NCBI RefSeq assembly: GCF_039542305.1 | Contig: NZ_BAABHW010000003.1 | Span: 124,001-188,000, forward strand | Direction: 5' to 3' | Origin: Roseibacterium beibuensis | GTDB lineage: Bacteria; Pseudomonadota; Alphaproteobacteria; Rhodobacterales; Rhodobacteraceae | DNA length: 64,000 nt | In this document: positions 42,109 to 50,929 of the stretch, one piece after another | Layout of the letters: every line of letters begins with the position of its first letter | Numbering within the stretch: position 1 is the first letter of the stretch | The notes under the pieces: model-generated | What the model was told of the DNA's origin: nothing | The model's database searches: none | What the model saw: only the letters and a program-made list of their open reading frames with translations | Position numbers and translations under genes: made by a program

Positions 42109-43740
42109 ATGGCCATTACTTCGGCAAACCAGCTTGAACTTTTGCAAACGGCCGAGGCCGTCGCGCGCGAAAAGATGATCGACCCCAGCCTCGTGATCGA
42201 GGCGATGGAAGAAAGCCTCGCTCGCGCCGCCAAGTCGCGCTACGGCGCCGATCTGGATATCCGCGTGTCGATCGACCGCAAGACCGGCAAGGCCACCTTC
42301 ACCCGCGTCCGCACCGTGGTCGAGGATGACGAGGTCGAGAACGAAAAGGCCGAGCTGACCGTCGAACAGGCGAAACCCTATCTCGACGATCCCAAGGTCG
42401 GCGACGTCATCGTCGACGAGGTGCCGCCGGTCGAGATGGGCCGGATCGCCGCGCAATCGGCCAAGCAGGTCATCCTGCAAAAGGTCCGCGAAGCCGAACG
42501 CGACCGCCAGTACGAGGAATTCAAGGACCGCGCCGGCACGATCATCAACGGCACCGTCAAGCGCGAGGAATACGGCAACGTCATCGTCGATATCGGCCGT
42601 GGCGAAGGCATCCTGCGCCGCAACGAGAAGATCGGCCGCGAGGCCTATCGCAACGGCGACCGCATCCGCTGCTACATCAAGGATGTCCGCCGCGAGACGC
42701 GCGGCCCGCAGGTCTTCCTCAGCCGCACGGCGCCGGAATTCATGGCCGAACTGTTCAAGATGGAAGTGCCGGAAATCTACGACGGCATCATCGAGATCAA
42801 GGCCGTGGCCCGTGACCCCGGTTCGCGCGCCAAGATCGCCGTCATCTCCTATGACAACGGCATCGACCCGGTCGGCGCCTGCGTCGGTATGCGCGGCAGC
42901 CGCGTGCAGGCCGTCGTGAACGAGCTTCAGGGCGAGAAGATCGACATCATCCCCTGGTCCGAGGACATGCCGACCTTCCTCGTGAACGCGCTGCAACCGG
43001 CCGAGGTGACCAAGGTCGTCCTCGACGAGGATGCAGAGCGTATCGAGGTCGTGGTGCCCGACGAACAGCTGTCGCTGGCCATTGGCCGCCGCGGTCAGAA
43101 CGTGCGCCTTGCCTCGCAACTGACCGGGCTCGACATCGACATCCTGACCGAGGAAGAAGAATCCAAGCGTCGTCAGGCCGAGTTCGAGGAACGCACCAAG
43201 CTGTTCATGGACACGCTCGACCTCGACGAATTCTTCGCGCAGCTGCTGGTTGCCGAAGGCTTCACCTCGCTGGAAGAGGTTGCCTATGTCGAGTTGGATG
43301 AACTCCTGGTCATCGACGGTGTCGACGAGGCAACCGCCGAGGAACTTCAGGCCCGCGCCCGCGACTACCTCGAAGAGCAGAACAAGAAAGCCCTCGAAAA
43401 GGCCCGTGAACTGGGTGTCGAGGACAGCCTTGTTGAATTCGACGGCCTGACACCCCAAATGCTGGTTGCACTTGGCGAAGACGGCGTGAAGACGCTGGAA
43501 GATTTCGCCACCTGCGCCGACTGGGAACTTGCCGGCGGCTGGACCACCATCAATGGCGAACGCGTCAAGGACGAGGGTCTGCTCGAGGCCTTCGACGTGT
43601 CCCTTGAAGAAGCCCAGAACATGGTGATGACCGCCCGCCTGCAACTTGGCTGGGTCACCATCGAAGAGCTGGAGGCACAGGCCGCCGCCGAGGCCGCCGA
43701 AGCCGAGGGTGACGCCGAAACCGAGGAGGCCCGGGCCTAA
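42109..43740 (+). CDS. nusA: Transcription termination/antitermination factor NusA
   Basis: A 543-residue RNA-polymerase-binding factor. The N-terminal domain (about 1-125) is followed by S1 (GTIINGTVKREEYGNVIVDI), KH1/KH2 (VGACVGMRGSRVQAVVNELQ, LAIGRRGQNVRLASQLTG), and helix-hairpin-helix-like repeats (LVIDGVDEATAEELQARARD). The end is acidic and Ala-rich (AAAEAAEAEGDAETEEARA), as in alphaproteobacterial NusA. Second gene of the operon. Confidence 0.97.
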   Translation: MAITSANQLELLQTAEAVAREKMIDPSLVIEAMEESLARAAKSRYGADLDIRVSIDRKTGKATFTRVRTVVEDDEVENEKAELTVEQAKPYLDDPKVGDVIVDEVPPVEMGRIAAQSAKQVILQKVREAERDRQYEEFKDRAGTIINGTVKREEYGNVIVDIGRGEGILRRNEKIGREAYRNGDRIRCYIKDVRRETRGPQVFLSRTAPEFMAELFKMEVPEIYDGIIEIKAVARDPGSRAKIAVISYDNGIDPVGACVGMRGSRVQAVVNELQGEKIDIIPWSEDMPTFLVNALQPAEVTKVVLDEDAERIEVVVPDEQLSLAIGRRGQNVRLASQLTGLDIDILTEEEESKRRQAEFEERTKLFMDTLDLDEFFAQLLVAEGFTSLEEVAYVELDELLVIDGVDEATAEELQARARDYLEEQNKKALEKARELGVEDSLVEFDGLTPQMLVALGEDGVKTLEDFATCADWELAGGWTTINGERVKDEGLLEAFDVSLEEAQNMVMTARLQLGWVTIEELEAQAAAEAAEAEGDAETEEARA

Positions 43741-43764
43741 GGGCCCGGACCGGAGGTCGCGCGG

Positions 43765-44394
43765 ATGTCTCGCGGTGGCCGAAAAAAGGAAACGGACGGG
43801 CCGGAACGGCGCTGCATCGTCACCGGAGAGGTGGCGCCGAAACACGGCCTGATCCGCTTTGTCGTCGGACCCGACGGTCAACTGGCCCCAGACCTGCTGG
43901 AAAAGCTGCCGGGGCGGGGCATCTGGGTCAGCGCCGATCGCGCGGCCCTGGAAAAGGCCGTGGCGAAAAACCTGTTCTCGCGTGCTGCACGGCAGCAAGT
44001 GAATGTGCCGGACGGGCTGATCGACGGCATCGAAGCGGGCCTTGCCCGCCGCCTGACCGACCTTGTCGCACTCAGCCGCAAGGCCGGCGAGGCGGTCGCC
44101 GGTTTCGAGAAGGTGAAGGACTGGCTGGCCACGAAAAAGGTCGCCGTTCTGCTTCAGGCCAGCGATGGCTCGGAGCGTGGAAAAAGCAAACTCTGGACGC
44201 CCACGGGCGCCCGGTATTTCAGCGTCCTGACCGCCCGGGAATTGGGTTTGGCATTCGGACGCCAAAGTGTGATACATGGCGCGCTTGCCGCTGGTGGTCT
44301 GGCTCCTCGTGTAGTAGAGGGTGCCGCGAAACTACAGGGACTGCGCAAGGCAGACGGCGGAGTGACCGCCGAGAAGGACGAACGGAACGCATGA
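43765..44394 (+). CDS. YlxR/DUF448-type RNA-binding protein with L7Ae-like domain
   Basis: A 209-residue protein of the nusA-infB operon. The N-terminal DUF448/YlxR domain has ERRCIVTGEVAPKHGLIRFV and LPGRGIWVSADRAALEKAVA. The C-terminal half resembles an L7Ae-like RNA-binding fold (ARRLTDLVALSRKAGEAVAG, VAVLLQASDGS). The stop overlaps the infB start by 4 bases (ATGA). Probably a ribosomal or tRNA/rRNA partner protein; the exact role is unsettled. Confidence 0.93.
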   Translation: MSRGGRKKETDGPERRCIVTGEVAPKHGLIRFVVGPDGQLAPDLLEKLPGRGIWVSADRAALEKAVAKNLFSRAARQQVNVPDGLIDGIEAGLARRLTDLVALSRKAGEAVAGFEKVKDWLATKKVAVLLQASDGSERGKSKLWTPTGARYFSVLTARELGLAFGRQSVIHGALAAGGLAPRVVEGAAKLQGLRKADGGVTAEKDERNA

Positions 44395-46871
44395 GCGATC
44401 AGGACGGAAAAAAACCCCTTGGACTTTCGGGCGGTGCACGCTCGGGCCGCGTGAACCAGAGCTTCTCGCGCGGGCGCACGAAGAGCGTGGTCGTCGAGAC
44501 CAAGCGCAAGCGCGTGGTCATGCCCAAGCCCGGGCAGCAGAGCGCCGCAGCGCAGAACGCCGAGGGGAACAAGGGCAGCAAGACGGTTAACGACGCCGAG
44601 CTTGAGCGCCGCCTGAGGGCCTTGCAGGCCGCCAAGGCCCGCGAGGCCGAGGAAGAAGAGCGCCGCAAGCAGCAAGAGAAAGAGCGCGAGGAAGAGCGCG
44701 CCCGCCGCCGCGCCGAGGCCGAGGCCAAGGAACGTGAGGAACGGGAACGCGAAGAAGCCATCCGCGCCAAGGAAGAAGAAGAAAAGCGCCGCCGCGAAGA
44801 GGCCGAGGCCCGCAAGAACGCCCCGGCCGAACCCGCCGCGCCCTCGCCGGCCGAGGCCCCGCAGGCTGACAAACAGCCGCGCGGTGCCAGCAAGCCCGCC
44901 CCGCAGCCCGCGCGTCGCAAGGAAGATGACGACCGCAGTGGCCGTGGCAAAGGTGGCGACCGTGGTGGCCGCCGCTCTGGCAAGCTTACGGTAAACCAGG
45001 CCCTTTCGGGTGGCGAAGGCGGCCGTCAGCGCAGCCTTGCCGCCATGAAGCGCAAGCAGGAACGCGCTCGCCAAAAGGCAATGGGCGGGTCGGAGCCGCG
45101 CGAGAAGATCGTGCGTGACGTGCAGGTGCCCGAAACCATCGTGGTGTCGGAACTGGCCAACCGGATGGCAGAACGCGCTGCGGATGTCGTGAAATCGCTC
45201 ATGCAGATGGGCATGATGGTCACGCAGAACCAGTCGATCGACGCCGACACGGCGGAACTGATCGTCGAAGAGTTCGGCCACAAGATCGTTCGCGTTTCGG
45301 ACGCCGACGTCGAGGACGTGATCGACCAGGTCGAGGACAAGGAAGAAGATCTTCAGTCGCGTCCGCCGGTCATCACGATCATGGGCCATGTCGACCACGG
45401 CAAGACCTCGCTCCTCGACAAGATCCGTCAGGCCAATGTCGTCTCGGGCGAGGCCGGGGGCATCACCCAGCATATCGGCGCCTACCAGGTGACGACCGAA
45501 TCGGGTGCCGTGCTGACCTTCCTCGATACGCCGGGCCACGCCGCGTTTACGTCCATGCGGGCCCGTGGTGCGCAGGTGACGGATATCGTCGTGCTGGTTG
45601 TCGCGGCAGATGACCAGGTCATGCCGCAGACGGTCGAGGCCATCAATCACGCCAAGGCCGCCAACGTTCCGATGATCGTGGCGATCAACAAGGTCGATAA
45701 GCCGGCTGCCGATGTGCAGAAGGTGCGTACCGACCTCCTCCAGCATGAGGTGATCGTCGAGGCGCTTTCCGGTGACGTGCAGGATGTCGAGGTTTCGGCC
45801 ATGACGGGCCAAGGCCTGCCGGAACTGCTCGAAGCCATCGCGCTCCAGGCCGAGATCCTGGAACTGAAAGCCAACCCCGACCGCCCGGCCGAAGGTGCAG
45901 TGATTGAGGCGCAGCTCGACGTGGGCCGCGGCCCCGTCGCGACCGTCCTCGTGCAGAAAGGCACGCTGCGCCAGGGCGACGTCTTCGTCGTCGGCGAACA
46001 GTGGGGCAAGGTGCGCGCGCTGATGAACGACAAGGGCGACCGCGTGTCCGAAGCTGGCCCGTCGGTGCCGGTCGAGGTCCTGGGCCTCAATGGCACGCCC
46101 GAGGCCGGTGACGTTCTCAACGTCGTCGAGACCGAGGCACAGGCCCGCGAAATCGCCGAGTATCGCGAGCAGGCCGCCAAGGACAAACGCGCCGCCGCCG
46201 GTGCTGCGACCACGCTGGATCAGCTCTTGGCCAAGGCCAAGGCCGACGAGAACGTGGCCGAGCTGCCCATCGTGGTGAAGGCCGACGTGCAAGGTTCGGC
46301 CGAGGCCATCGTTCAGGCGCTGGAAAAGATCGGCAACGACGAGGTCCGGGTGCGCGTCATCCACTACGGTGTGGGCGCGATCACCGAAAGCGACATCGGC
46401 TTGGCCGAAGCGTCGGGAACGCCGGTTATCGGTTTCAACGTCCGGGCCAATGCACCGGCGCGCAGTGCCGCCAACCAGAAGGGCGTCGAGATCCGCTACT
46501 ACTCGGTGATCTACGACCTCGTGGACGACGTCAAAGCCGCCGCTTCCGGCCTGCTCGGTGCCGAGATCCGCGAGAACTTCATCGGGTATGCCCAGATCAA
46601 GGAAGTGTTCCGCGTCTCGGGCGTCGGCAATGTCGCCGGCTGTCTGGTGACCGAGGGCGTGGCGCGCCGCTCTGCCGGTGTGCGCCTGCTGCGCGACGAC
46701 GTGGTGATCCACGAAGGCACGCTGAAGACGCTCAAGCGCTTCAAGGACGAGGTCAAGGAAGTCCAGTCCGGCCAGGAATGCGGCATGGCCTTCGAGAACT
46801 ACGACGACATCCGCCCCGGCGACGTCATCGAGATCTTCGAACGCGAAGAGGTGGAGCGCACGCTCGCCTGA
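44391..46871 (+). CDS. infB: Translation initiation factor IF-2
   Basis: An 826-residue GTPase that places initiator tRNA on the 30S subunit. The first about 220 residues are a long charged, probably coiled-coil stretch (RREEAEARKNAPAEPAAPSP and similar). The G domain begins near residue 325 with GHVDHGKTSLLDKIR, then DTPGHAAFTSMRARG and NKVDKP. Domains II-IV follow, including VKADVQGSAEAIVQALEKIG and YGVGAITESDIGLAEASGTP. A strong terminator ends the operon 25 bases on. Confidence 0.97.
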   Translation: MSDQDGKKPLGLSGGARSGRVNQSFSRGRTKSVVVETKRKRVVMPKPGQQSAAAQNAEGNKGSKTVNDAELERRLRALQAAKAREAEEEERRKQQEKEREEERARRRAEAEAKEREEREREEAIRAKEEEEKRRREEAEARKNAPAEPAAPSPAEAPQADKQPRGASKPAPQPARRKEDDDRSGRGKGGDRGGRRSGKLTVNQALSGGEGGRQRSLAAMKRKQERARQKAMGGSEPREKIVRDVQVPETIVVSELANRMAERAADVVKSLMQMGMMVTQNQSIDADTAELIVEEFGHKIVRVSDADVEDVIDQVEDKEEDLQSRPPVITIMGHVDHGKTSLLDKIRQANVVSGEAGGITQHIGAYQVTTESGAVLTFLDTPGHAAFTSMRARGAQVTDIVVLVVAADDQVMPQTVEAINHAKAANVPMIVAINKVDKPAADVQKVRTDLLQHEVIVEALSGDVQDVEVSAMTGQGLPELLEAIALQAEILELKANPDRPAEGAVIEAQLDVGRGPVATVLVQKGTLRQGDVFVVGEQWGKVRALMNDKGDRVSEAGPSVPVEVLGLNGTPEAGDVLNVVETEAQAREIAEYREQAAKDKRAAAGAATTLDQLLAKAKADENVAELPIVVKADVQGSAEAIVQALEKIGNDEVRVRVIHYGVGAITESDIGLAEASGTPVIGFNVRANAPARSAANQKGVEIRYYSVIYDLVDDVKAAASGLLGAEIRENFIGYAQIKEVFRVSGVGNVAGCLVTEGVARRSAGVRLLRDDVVIHEGTLKTLKRFKDEVKEVQSGQECGMAFENYDDIRPGDVIEIFEREEVERTLA

Positions 46872-46896
46872 TCGCGGCCTATCGCAGAAACAAAGA

Positions 46897-46925
46897 GGGC
46901 GCCCAGACAGGCGCCCTTTTCTTTT
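46897..46925 (+). terminator. Rho-independent terminator of the nusA-infB operon
   Basis: Arms GGGCGCC and GGCGCCC around CAGACA, ending in TTTTCTTTT. It also marks the border between the housekeeping operon and the photosynthesis cluster. Confidence 0.9.
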
Positions 46926-46940
46926 GATATGGTCCTGTGG

Positions 46941-47417
46941 TCAGGCGGCTGGAACGGTATTCGGGTTCCGGAGCACGATCGACAGGTTCAGGACGCCCGC
47001 GTAGCTGACCCAGATCACGTAGGGCACGAAAAGAAGCCCCGCGATCCAGTCCATCATGAAGAAACTGACCATGGTGCCCACCACGGCCCCCCACAACATC
47101 GCGATGACCACGGCGCCCGCCTTCAACCGGCGCAGTCCGAAAAAGACCGGCGTCCAAAGCGTGTTGAGCGCGATCTGCATCGCCCAGAACCCCATGGCAT
47201 GGGCGTTGTTTTCCATCACCGCAATGCGCGTCGCGGCATAGGCCGACCCAAGATAGAGCAACGTCCAGGCGATCGGGAACAGCCAGTTGGGCGGCGTCCA
47301 GTCGGGCTTGGACAGGTCGCGATACCAACGGCCCGGCGGAAACATCGACCCGGTCGCGGCAGCCGCGCAACACGCGGCGAGAAACAGAATGAAGACAGAC
47401 CAATCCATGGGCTTCAC
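46941..47417 (-). CDS. tspO: TspO/MBR family tryptophan-rich sensory protein
   Basis: A 158-residue five-helix outer- or inner-membrane protein related to the mitochondrial benzodiazepine receptor. Family hallmarks are the Trp-rich stretch LSKPDWTPPNWLFPIAWTLL, ALNTLWTPVFFGLRR and the final LFVPYVIWVSYAGVLNLSIV. In Rhodobacter TspO binds porphyrins and tunes photosynthesis gene expression with oxygen. It follows crtB by 50 bases on the same strand, the usual crtI-crtB-tspO order. Met at 47408 is an alternative start. Confidence 0.94.
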   Translation of the reverse strand: MKPMDWSVFILFLAACCAAAATGSMFPPGRWYRDLSKPDWTPPNWLFPIAWTLLYLGSAYAATRIAVMENNAHAMGFWAMQIALNTLWTPVFFGLRRLKAGAVVIAMLWGAVVGTMVSFFMMDWIAGLLFVPYVIWVSYAGVLNLSIVLRNPNTVPAA

Positions 47418-47466
47418 TTAGGCTTTCACGATGATGCGTTCCAGTATGGAACGACGAATTGCTCGG

Positions 47467-48504
47467 TCAGGCGGTCGCGCGCGTCAAACGTTCTGCTTCC
47501 TGCTCAGCGCGGTCGCGAGCCTCCAACTGTCGGAAAACACTCAGGATTCCTTCACCACGCACTATCGGGCGCGGGTCGGGATGGGCTGCTGCATCAACAA
47601 GAAATGCAACCTCGGGCAAGGGTTTGGCATAGACCACGGCGCTTTCCGGCATGACCGACACCCAGGCTGCGCGCATGACGGACAGGCCCAGCAGGCCCAT
47701 CTTGTGGCGCCCCGTCGTGCAGACCCTTTGAGAGATCGAGTCGTAGCCGCGCCGGGCAAGCTTGCGGCCAATCGCGTCGTAGCAGTGGCGCGCGGCGAAT
47801 ATGCCGGGGCGTGAGGCCAAAGGCAGGCGGCGTATCCCGGGCTCGGAGCGGTGATAGAGGCGGTTGGCCTCGGCCAGCAGGCGCTTGACCATGGACCGGA
47901 TTTGCGGCGTGGGCCGCGGGTCGGCAAAGAAGGCGTCCTCATCCAGACCGATCTCATCCAGCCATTCGGTCGGAAGATACAGGCGGCCTGCGCGCGCGTC
48001 CTCGCCGACATCGCGGGCGATATTCGTCAGTTGCATCGCAACGCCAAGATCGCAGGCCCGCGACAGTGCGTGTTCATCCCGCACCCGCATCAGGACGCAC
48101 ATCATCGCCCCCACAGCGGCGGCGACGCGGGCGGAATAGCTCCGCACCTCGGACAGGGTGGCATAGCGCCGCTCGATCCCGTCCCATGCCAACCCTTCGA
48201 GAAGCGCCTCGGGCAAGGCGCGGGGCATGTCGAATTCTTCGATGATAGCCGCAAAGGCCCGATCGGCCGGCGCATTCCGGGGCGTGCCCGCATAGGCCAG
48301 ATCGAGACGGTCGCGAAGGTCCAGCACGGCGGCAGGCTTGTGCTCGCCGAAATCGACCTCGTCATCGGCGAGACGGCAGAAGGCGTAAAGCGCCAGGGCC
48401 GGATCGCGCACCGAGGCCGGCAAAAGCTTGGACGCGGCATGGAAGGAGTAGGACCCTTCGCGGATCGCCTCTCGGCAATGGTCGAGATCGGCCGGATCGA
48501 TCAT
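47467..48504 (-). CDS. crtB: Phytoene synthase
   Basis: A 345-residue squalene/phytoene synthase joining two geranylgeranyl diphosphates. The two Asp-rich Mg2+ sites are present: FCRLADDEVDFGE in the first and TNIARDVGEDARAGRLYLP in the second. The C-terminal RARYDAI-like helix is CYDAIGRKLARRGYDSISQR. The start MIDPADLDHC overlaps the crtI stop by 4 bases, so it is coupled. Third product in the crtI-crtB-tspO string. Confidence 0.96.
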   Translation of the reverse strand: MIDPADLDHCREAIREGSYSFHAASKLLPASVRDPALALYAFCRLADDEVDFGEHKPAAVLDLRDRLDLAYAGTPRNAPADRAFAAIIEEFDMPRALPEALLEGLAWDGIERRYATLSEVRSYSARVAAAVGAMMCVLMRVRDEHALSRACDLGVAMQLTNIARDVGEDARAGRLYLPTEWLDEIGLDEDAFFADPRPTPQIRSMVKRLLAEANRLYHRSEPGIRRLPLASRPGIFAARHCYDAIGRKLARRGYDSISQRVCTTGRHKMGLLGLSVMRAAWVSVMPESAVVYAKPLPEVAFLVDAAAHPDPRPIVRGEGILSVFRQLEARDRAEQEAERLTRATA

Positions 48505-50051
48505 TCGGCCGCGACCTTCAAGGGACGGCTGATGGGCCGTGGCGCATCCGGCACCAACTGCGTCAGCACCTCGGACGATGTCACAACCGACGGAATACCG
48601 GCACCGGGATGGGTGCCCGCGCCCACGAGGAAGAGGTTTTCCAACTCTTCCGAGATGTTGTGCGGACGGAACCATGCCGATTGGAAGATGCGCGGTTCAA
48701 GGCTGAACCCCGATCCGTGCGGCGCCAGGTAGCGCGTGCCAAAGGTTTCGGGAGTAAAGATTTCGCTTGCCGAAAGACGCTCTTCGAAGCCGGGGATCAG
48801 TTTGCGGTCGAGCACGCTTGCAACGTTCTGGCGATAGGATTCGCAGGTCTCTTCCCAGTTCACCGCGTTCTCACCGTGCAGGTTCGGCACGGGCGACAGC
48901 AGGTAGAAGGTGTCATCGCCGTCGGGTGCGGCACTCGGGTCGGTGACCGTGGGCCGGTGCAGGTAGACCGACATGTCATCGGCCAGCTTCTCCTTGATGA
49001 AGATGTCGTGCAGCAGGCCCTTGTAGCGCGGGCTGTTGAGGATGGTGTGATGGCCGATATCGGGCCACATCTCGCGCGTGCCGCGCGTGCCGAAATACCA
49101 GACGAACAGGCCCATCGACCAACGCGAGCGGTTCAGACGCATGGGCGTCCAGCGTTTCTTGGTGCGTTTGCGCAGAAGTTTCTCGTAGGTCGTGCCGGGA
49201 TCGGCGTTCGACACCACGATATCCGCCGTGAGGGCGCGCCCGTCTTTCAGGATCACACCCGTGGCGCGGTCGCCCTGAGTCGTGATTTCGTCCACCTCGG
49301 CCTCTTGCAGGATTTGGCCGCCCTGGTCGCGGATCACGTTCGCCATCGCGTCGGCCATCGCCTGCACGCCGCCCATGGCGTAGTGCACCCCGAATTCCTT
49401 TTCGAGGTGGCTGACAAGAATATACATCGACGTCACGTTGACCGGATTACCGCCGATGAAAAGCGGATGAAAACTCAGCGCCATGCGCAAGCGCGGATCG
49501 CGCACGCGGGCGGCGGCATGGCCATAGACGGAGCGGTCTGCACGAAGCCGGACGAAACCCGGAAGCTCCTTGATCAGGTCCATCAGCTTGTTCATGGGGC
49601 GCCGGCCCAGCCCTTCGAACCCGAACAGGTACCGCGCCTCGCTATCCTTGAGGAACTTCTCGTAGCCCGGCACGTCGGAGGGAGAGAGGCGACGCACCTC
49701 TTCGATCATGGCCTCTTCGTCCTGGCGCACGGCGAAGTGGCTGCCGTCATCCCAACGGATCTCGTAGTAGGGATCGACGGGGCGCAGATCGACATCCTTG
49801 TCGAAGTCGCGCCCGCATTCCTGCCAAAGCTGGCGGAACACCTGCGGCACGGTCACGATGGTCGGGCCAAGGTCGAATCGATGCCCGTTCTGAGTGATGG
49901 AGGAGCCGCGCCCCCCGGGCCGATCCAACCGGTCGACTACGGTGACTTCATAGCCCTTGGCACCCAGCCGCATCGCGGCCGAAAGGCCACCCAAACCGGC
50001 ACCAATGACAATGGCCCGCGACGGGACGGAGGGAGAAGAGTGGTCGCTCAT
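48501..50051 (-). CDS. crtI: Phytoene desaturase
   Basis: A 516-residue FAD-dependent desaturase converting phytoene to neurosporene or lycopene. The dinucleotide site is IVIGAGLGGLSAAMRLGAKG, followed by DRLDRPGGRGSS, and the C-terminal FAD signature is FLVGAGTHPGAGIPSVVTSS. The start MSDHSSPSV is chosen over a 30-codon longer frame because the promoter and a PpsR-type site lie right upstream. First gene of crtI-crtB-tspO. Confidence 0.96.
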   Translation of the reverse strand: MSDHSSPSVPSRAIVIGAGLGGLSAAMRLGAKGYEVTVVDRLDRPGGRGSSITQNGHRFDLGPTIVTVPQVFRQLWQECGRDFDKDVDLRPVDPYYEIRWDDGSHFAVRQDEEAMIEEVRRLSPSDVPGYEKFLKDSEARYLFGFEGLGRRPMNKLMDLIKELPGFVRLRADRSVYGHAAARVRDPRLRMALSFHPLFIGGNPVNVTSMYILVSHLEKEFGVHYAMGGVQAMADAMANVIRDQGGQILQEAEVDEITTQGDRATGVILKDGRALTADIVVSNADPGTTYEKLLRKRTKKRWTPMRLNRSRWSMGLFVWYFGTRGTREMWPDIGHHTILNSPRYKGLLHDIFIKEKLADDMSVYLHRPTVTDPSAAPDGDDTFYLLSPVPNLHGENAVNWEETCESYRQNVASVLDRKLIPGFEERLSASEIFTPETFGTRYLAPHGSGFSLEPRIFQSAWFRPHNISEELENLFLVGAGTHPGAGIPSVVTSSEVLTQLVPDAPRPISRPLKVAAE

Positions 50052-50067
50052 GGCCTCGGCCTCATAC

Positions 50068-50085
50068 TGTCTAGTCAGATTTACA
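50068..50085. promoter_or_regulatory. PpsR/CrtJ-type operator (TGT-N12-ACA), crtI proximal
   Basis: TGTCTAGTCAGATTTACA fits the TGT-N12-ACA consensus of the aerobic repressor PpsR/CrtJ. It lies 17 bases before the crtI start and overlaps the downstream edge of a predicted -10 element (50083-50088), where a repressor would block transcription. Confidence 0.7.
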
Positions 50086-50112
50086 ATATGCGATACTGCG
50101 CGGATTTGCCAA
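50083..50112 (-). promoter_or_regulatory. Predicted sigma-70-type promoter of crtI
   Basis: On the minus strand TTGGCA (50112-50107) and TATTGT (50088-50083) are 18 bases apart. The -10 touches the PpsR-type palindrome. Visual prediction only; the -10 matches the consensus at four of six positions. Confidence 0.4.
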
Positions 50113-50124
50113 GGCTTCGGGCAA

Positions 50125-50154
50125 TTGAATATTCTTTTCATGCCGCGGCATATG
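50125..50154 (+). promoter_or_regulatory. Predicted sigma-70-type promoter of crtA-bchIDO
   Basis: TTGAAT (50125-50130) and CATATG (50149-50154) are 18 bases apart on the plus strand; transcription would begin inside the second PpsR-type palindrome. The palindrome ATGCCGCGGCAT (50140-50151) lies in the spacer. Visual prediction only. Confidence 0.4.
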
Positions 50155-50174
50155 TGTCAGGATAAGTTGACACA
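50153..50174. promoter_or_regulatory. PpsR/CrtJ-type operator, extended palindrome, crtA proximal
   Basis: The core TGTCAGGATAAGTTGACA (50155-50172) matches TGT-N12-ACA and extends to 7-base arms TGTGTCA and TGACACA. It overlaps the predicted crtA transcription start and ends 15 bases before the crtA ATG. The two operators are about 87 bases apart centre to centre, suiting cooperative binding by PpsR tetramers as known in Rhodobacter. Confidence 0.8.
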
Positions 50175-50188
50175 TGGAGAGATCGGCC

Positions 50189-50929
50189 ATGCAATCCGTA
50201 ACGTTGAGCCTTTTTCGCTTCGGGTCCGTCGCAGCGCGGCTATGGGCTTTTGGTCAGATGGCCACTGCCAGATTCGCGTTGAAAGCGATCCCGGAAATTC
50301 AAACCTTCAAGCTCTGCGGCTCCGGCTCGGGAGAGGGGTTTACCCCGATTCCCAACACCGCCGTCTACGCGATCCTGGCGACATGGCCGGATCACGACAC
50401 CGCACGGCGCGCCATGCACGGACAGCAGGTCTTCCGCCGCTATCGCGAGATGGCGGATGAGACGATGACCATCTTCCTGACCCCCGCCAGCGCGCGCGGG
50501 AAATGGGGCGGAAAGGAACCGTTCCAGCCGCAGGATATCGAGGTCGGCGAACCCATCGCCGCCCTGACCCGCGCGACCGTGAAACCCAAGGTCGCCCTCA
50601 AGTTCTGGGGTCAGGTGCCCGATATTTCCAAGGTCGTCGGCAAGGATCCGAACGTCATGTTCAAGATCGGCATCGGCGAGGTGCCCTGGGTGCAACAGGT
50701 CACGTTCTCGATCTGGCCCGATAAAAAGACCATGGCCGAATTTGCCCGCCATGACGGGCCGCACGCCCGCGCCATCAAGGCCGTCCGCGACGGCCAATGG
50801 TTCAAGGAAGAACTTTACGCCCGGTTCCGTGTCGATGCCGTAGAAGGCGAGTGGGAGGGACAGACCCCTTCCCTGACCGAGAAACCGAAAACCGCCACAC
50901 CAGACCCGATCGAGGTAGCCGCAGAATGA
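50189..50929 (+). CDS. crtA: Spheroidene monooxygenase
   Basis: A 246-residue carotenoid oxygenase forming spheroidenone from spheroidene under oxygen. Family features are MQSVTLSLFRFGSVAARLWA at the start, AFGQMATARF, FKLCGSGSGEGFTPIPNTAV and RYREMADETMTIFLTPASAR. It lacks known cofactor motifs other than conserved His residues, as in the family. The start at 50189 has GGAGAG upstream; the 5-codon longer start at 50174 overlaps the operator. ATGA overlap with bchI. Confidence 0.94.
   Translation: MQSVTLSLFRFGSVAARLWAFGQMATARFALKAIPEIQTFKLCGSGSGEGFTPIPNTAVYAILATWPDHDTARRAMHGQQVFRRYREMADETMTIFLTPASARGKWGGKEPFQPQDIEVGEPIAALTRATVKPKVALKFWGQVPDISKVVGKDPNVMFKIGIGEVPWVQQVTFSIWPDKKTMAEFARHDGPHARAIKAVRDGQWFKEELYARFRVDAVEGEWEGQTPSLTEKPKTATPDPIEVAAE

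Noticed and set aside
41950..46712. Two very long antisense frames opposite nusA and infB
   Set aside because: They mirror strongly biased GC-rich genes and have the His/Asp/Gly-rich composition of shadow frames; nusA and infB are certain.
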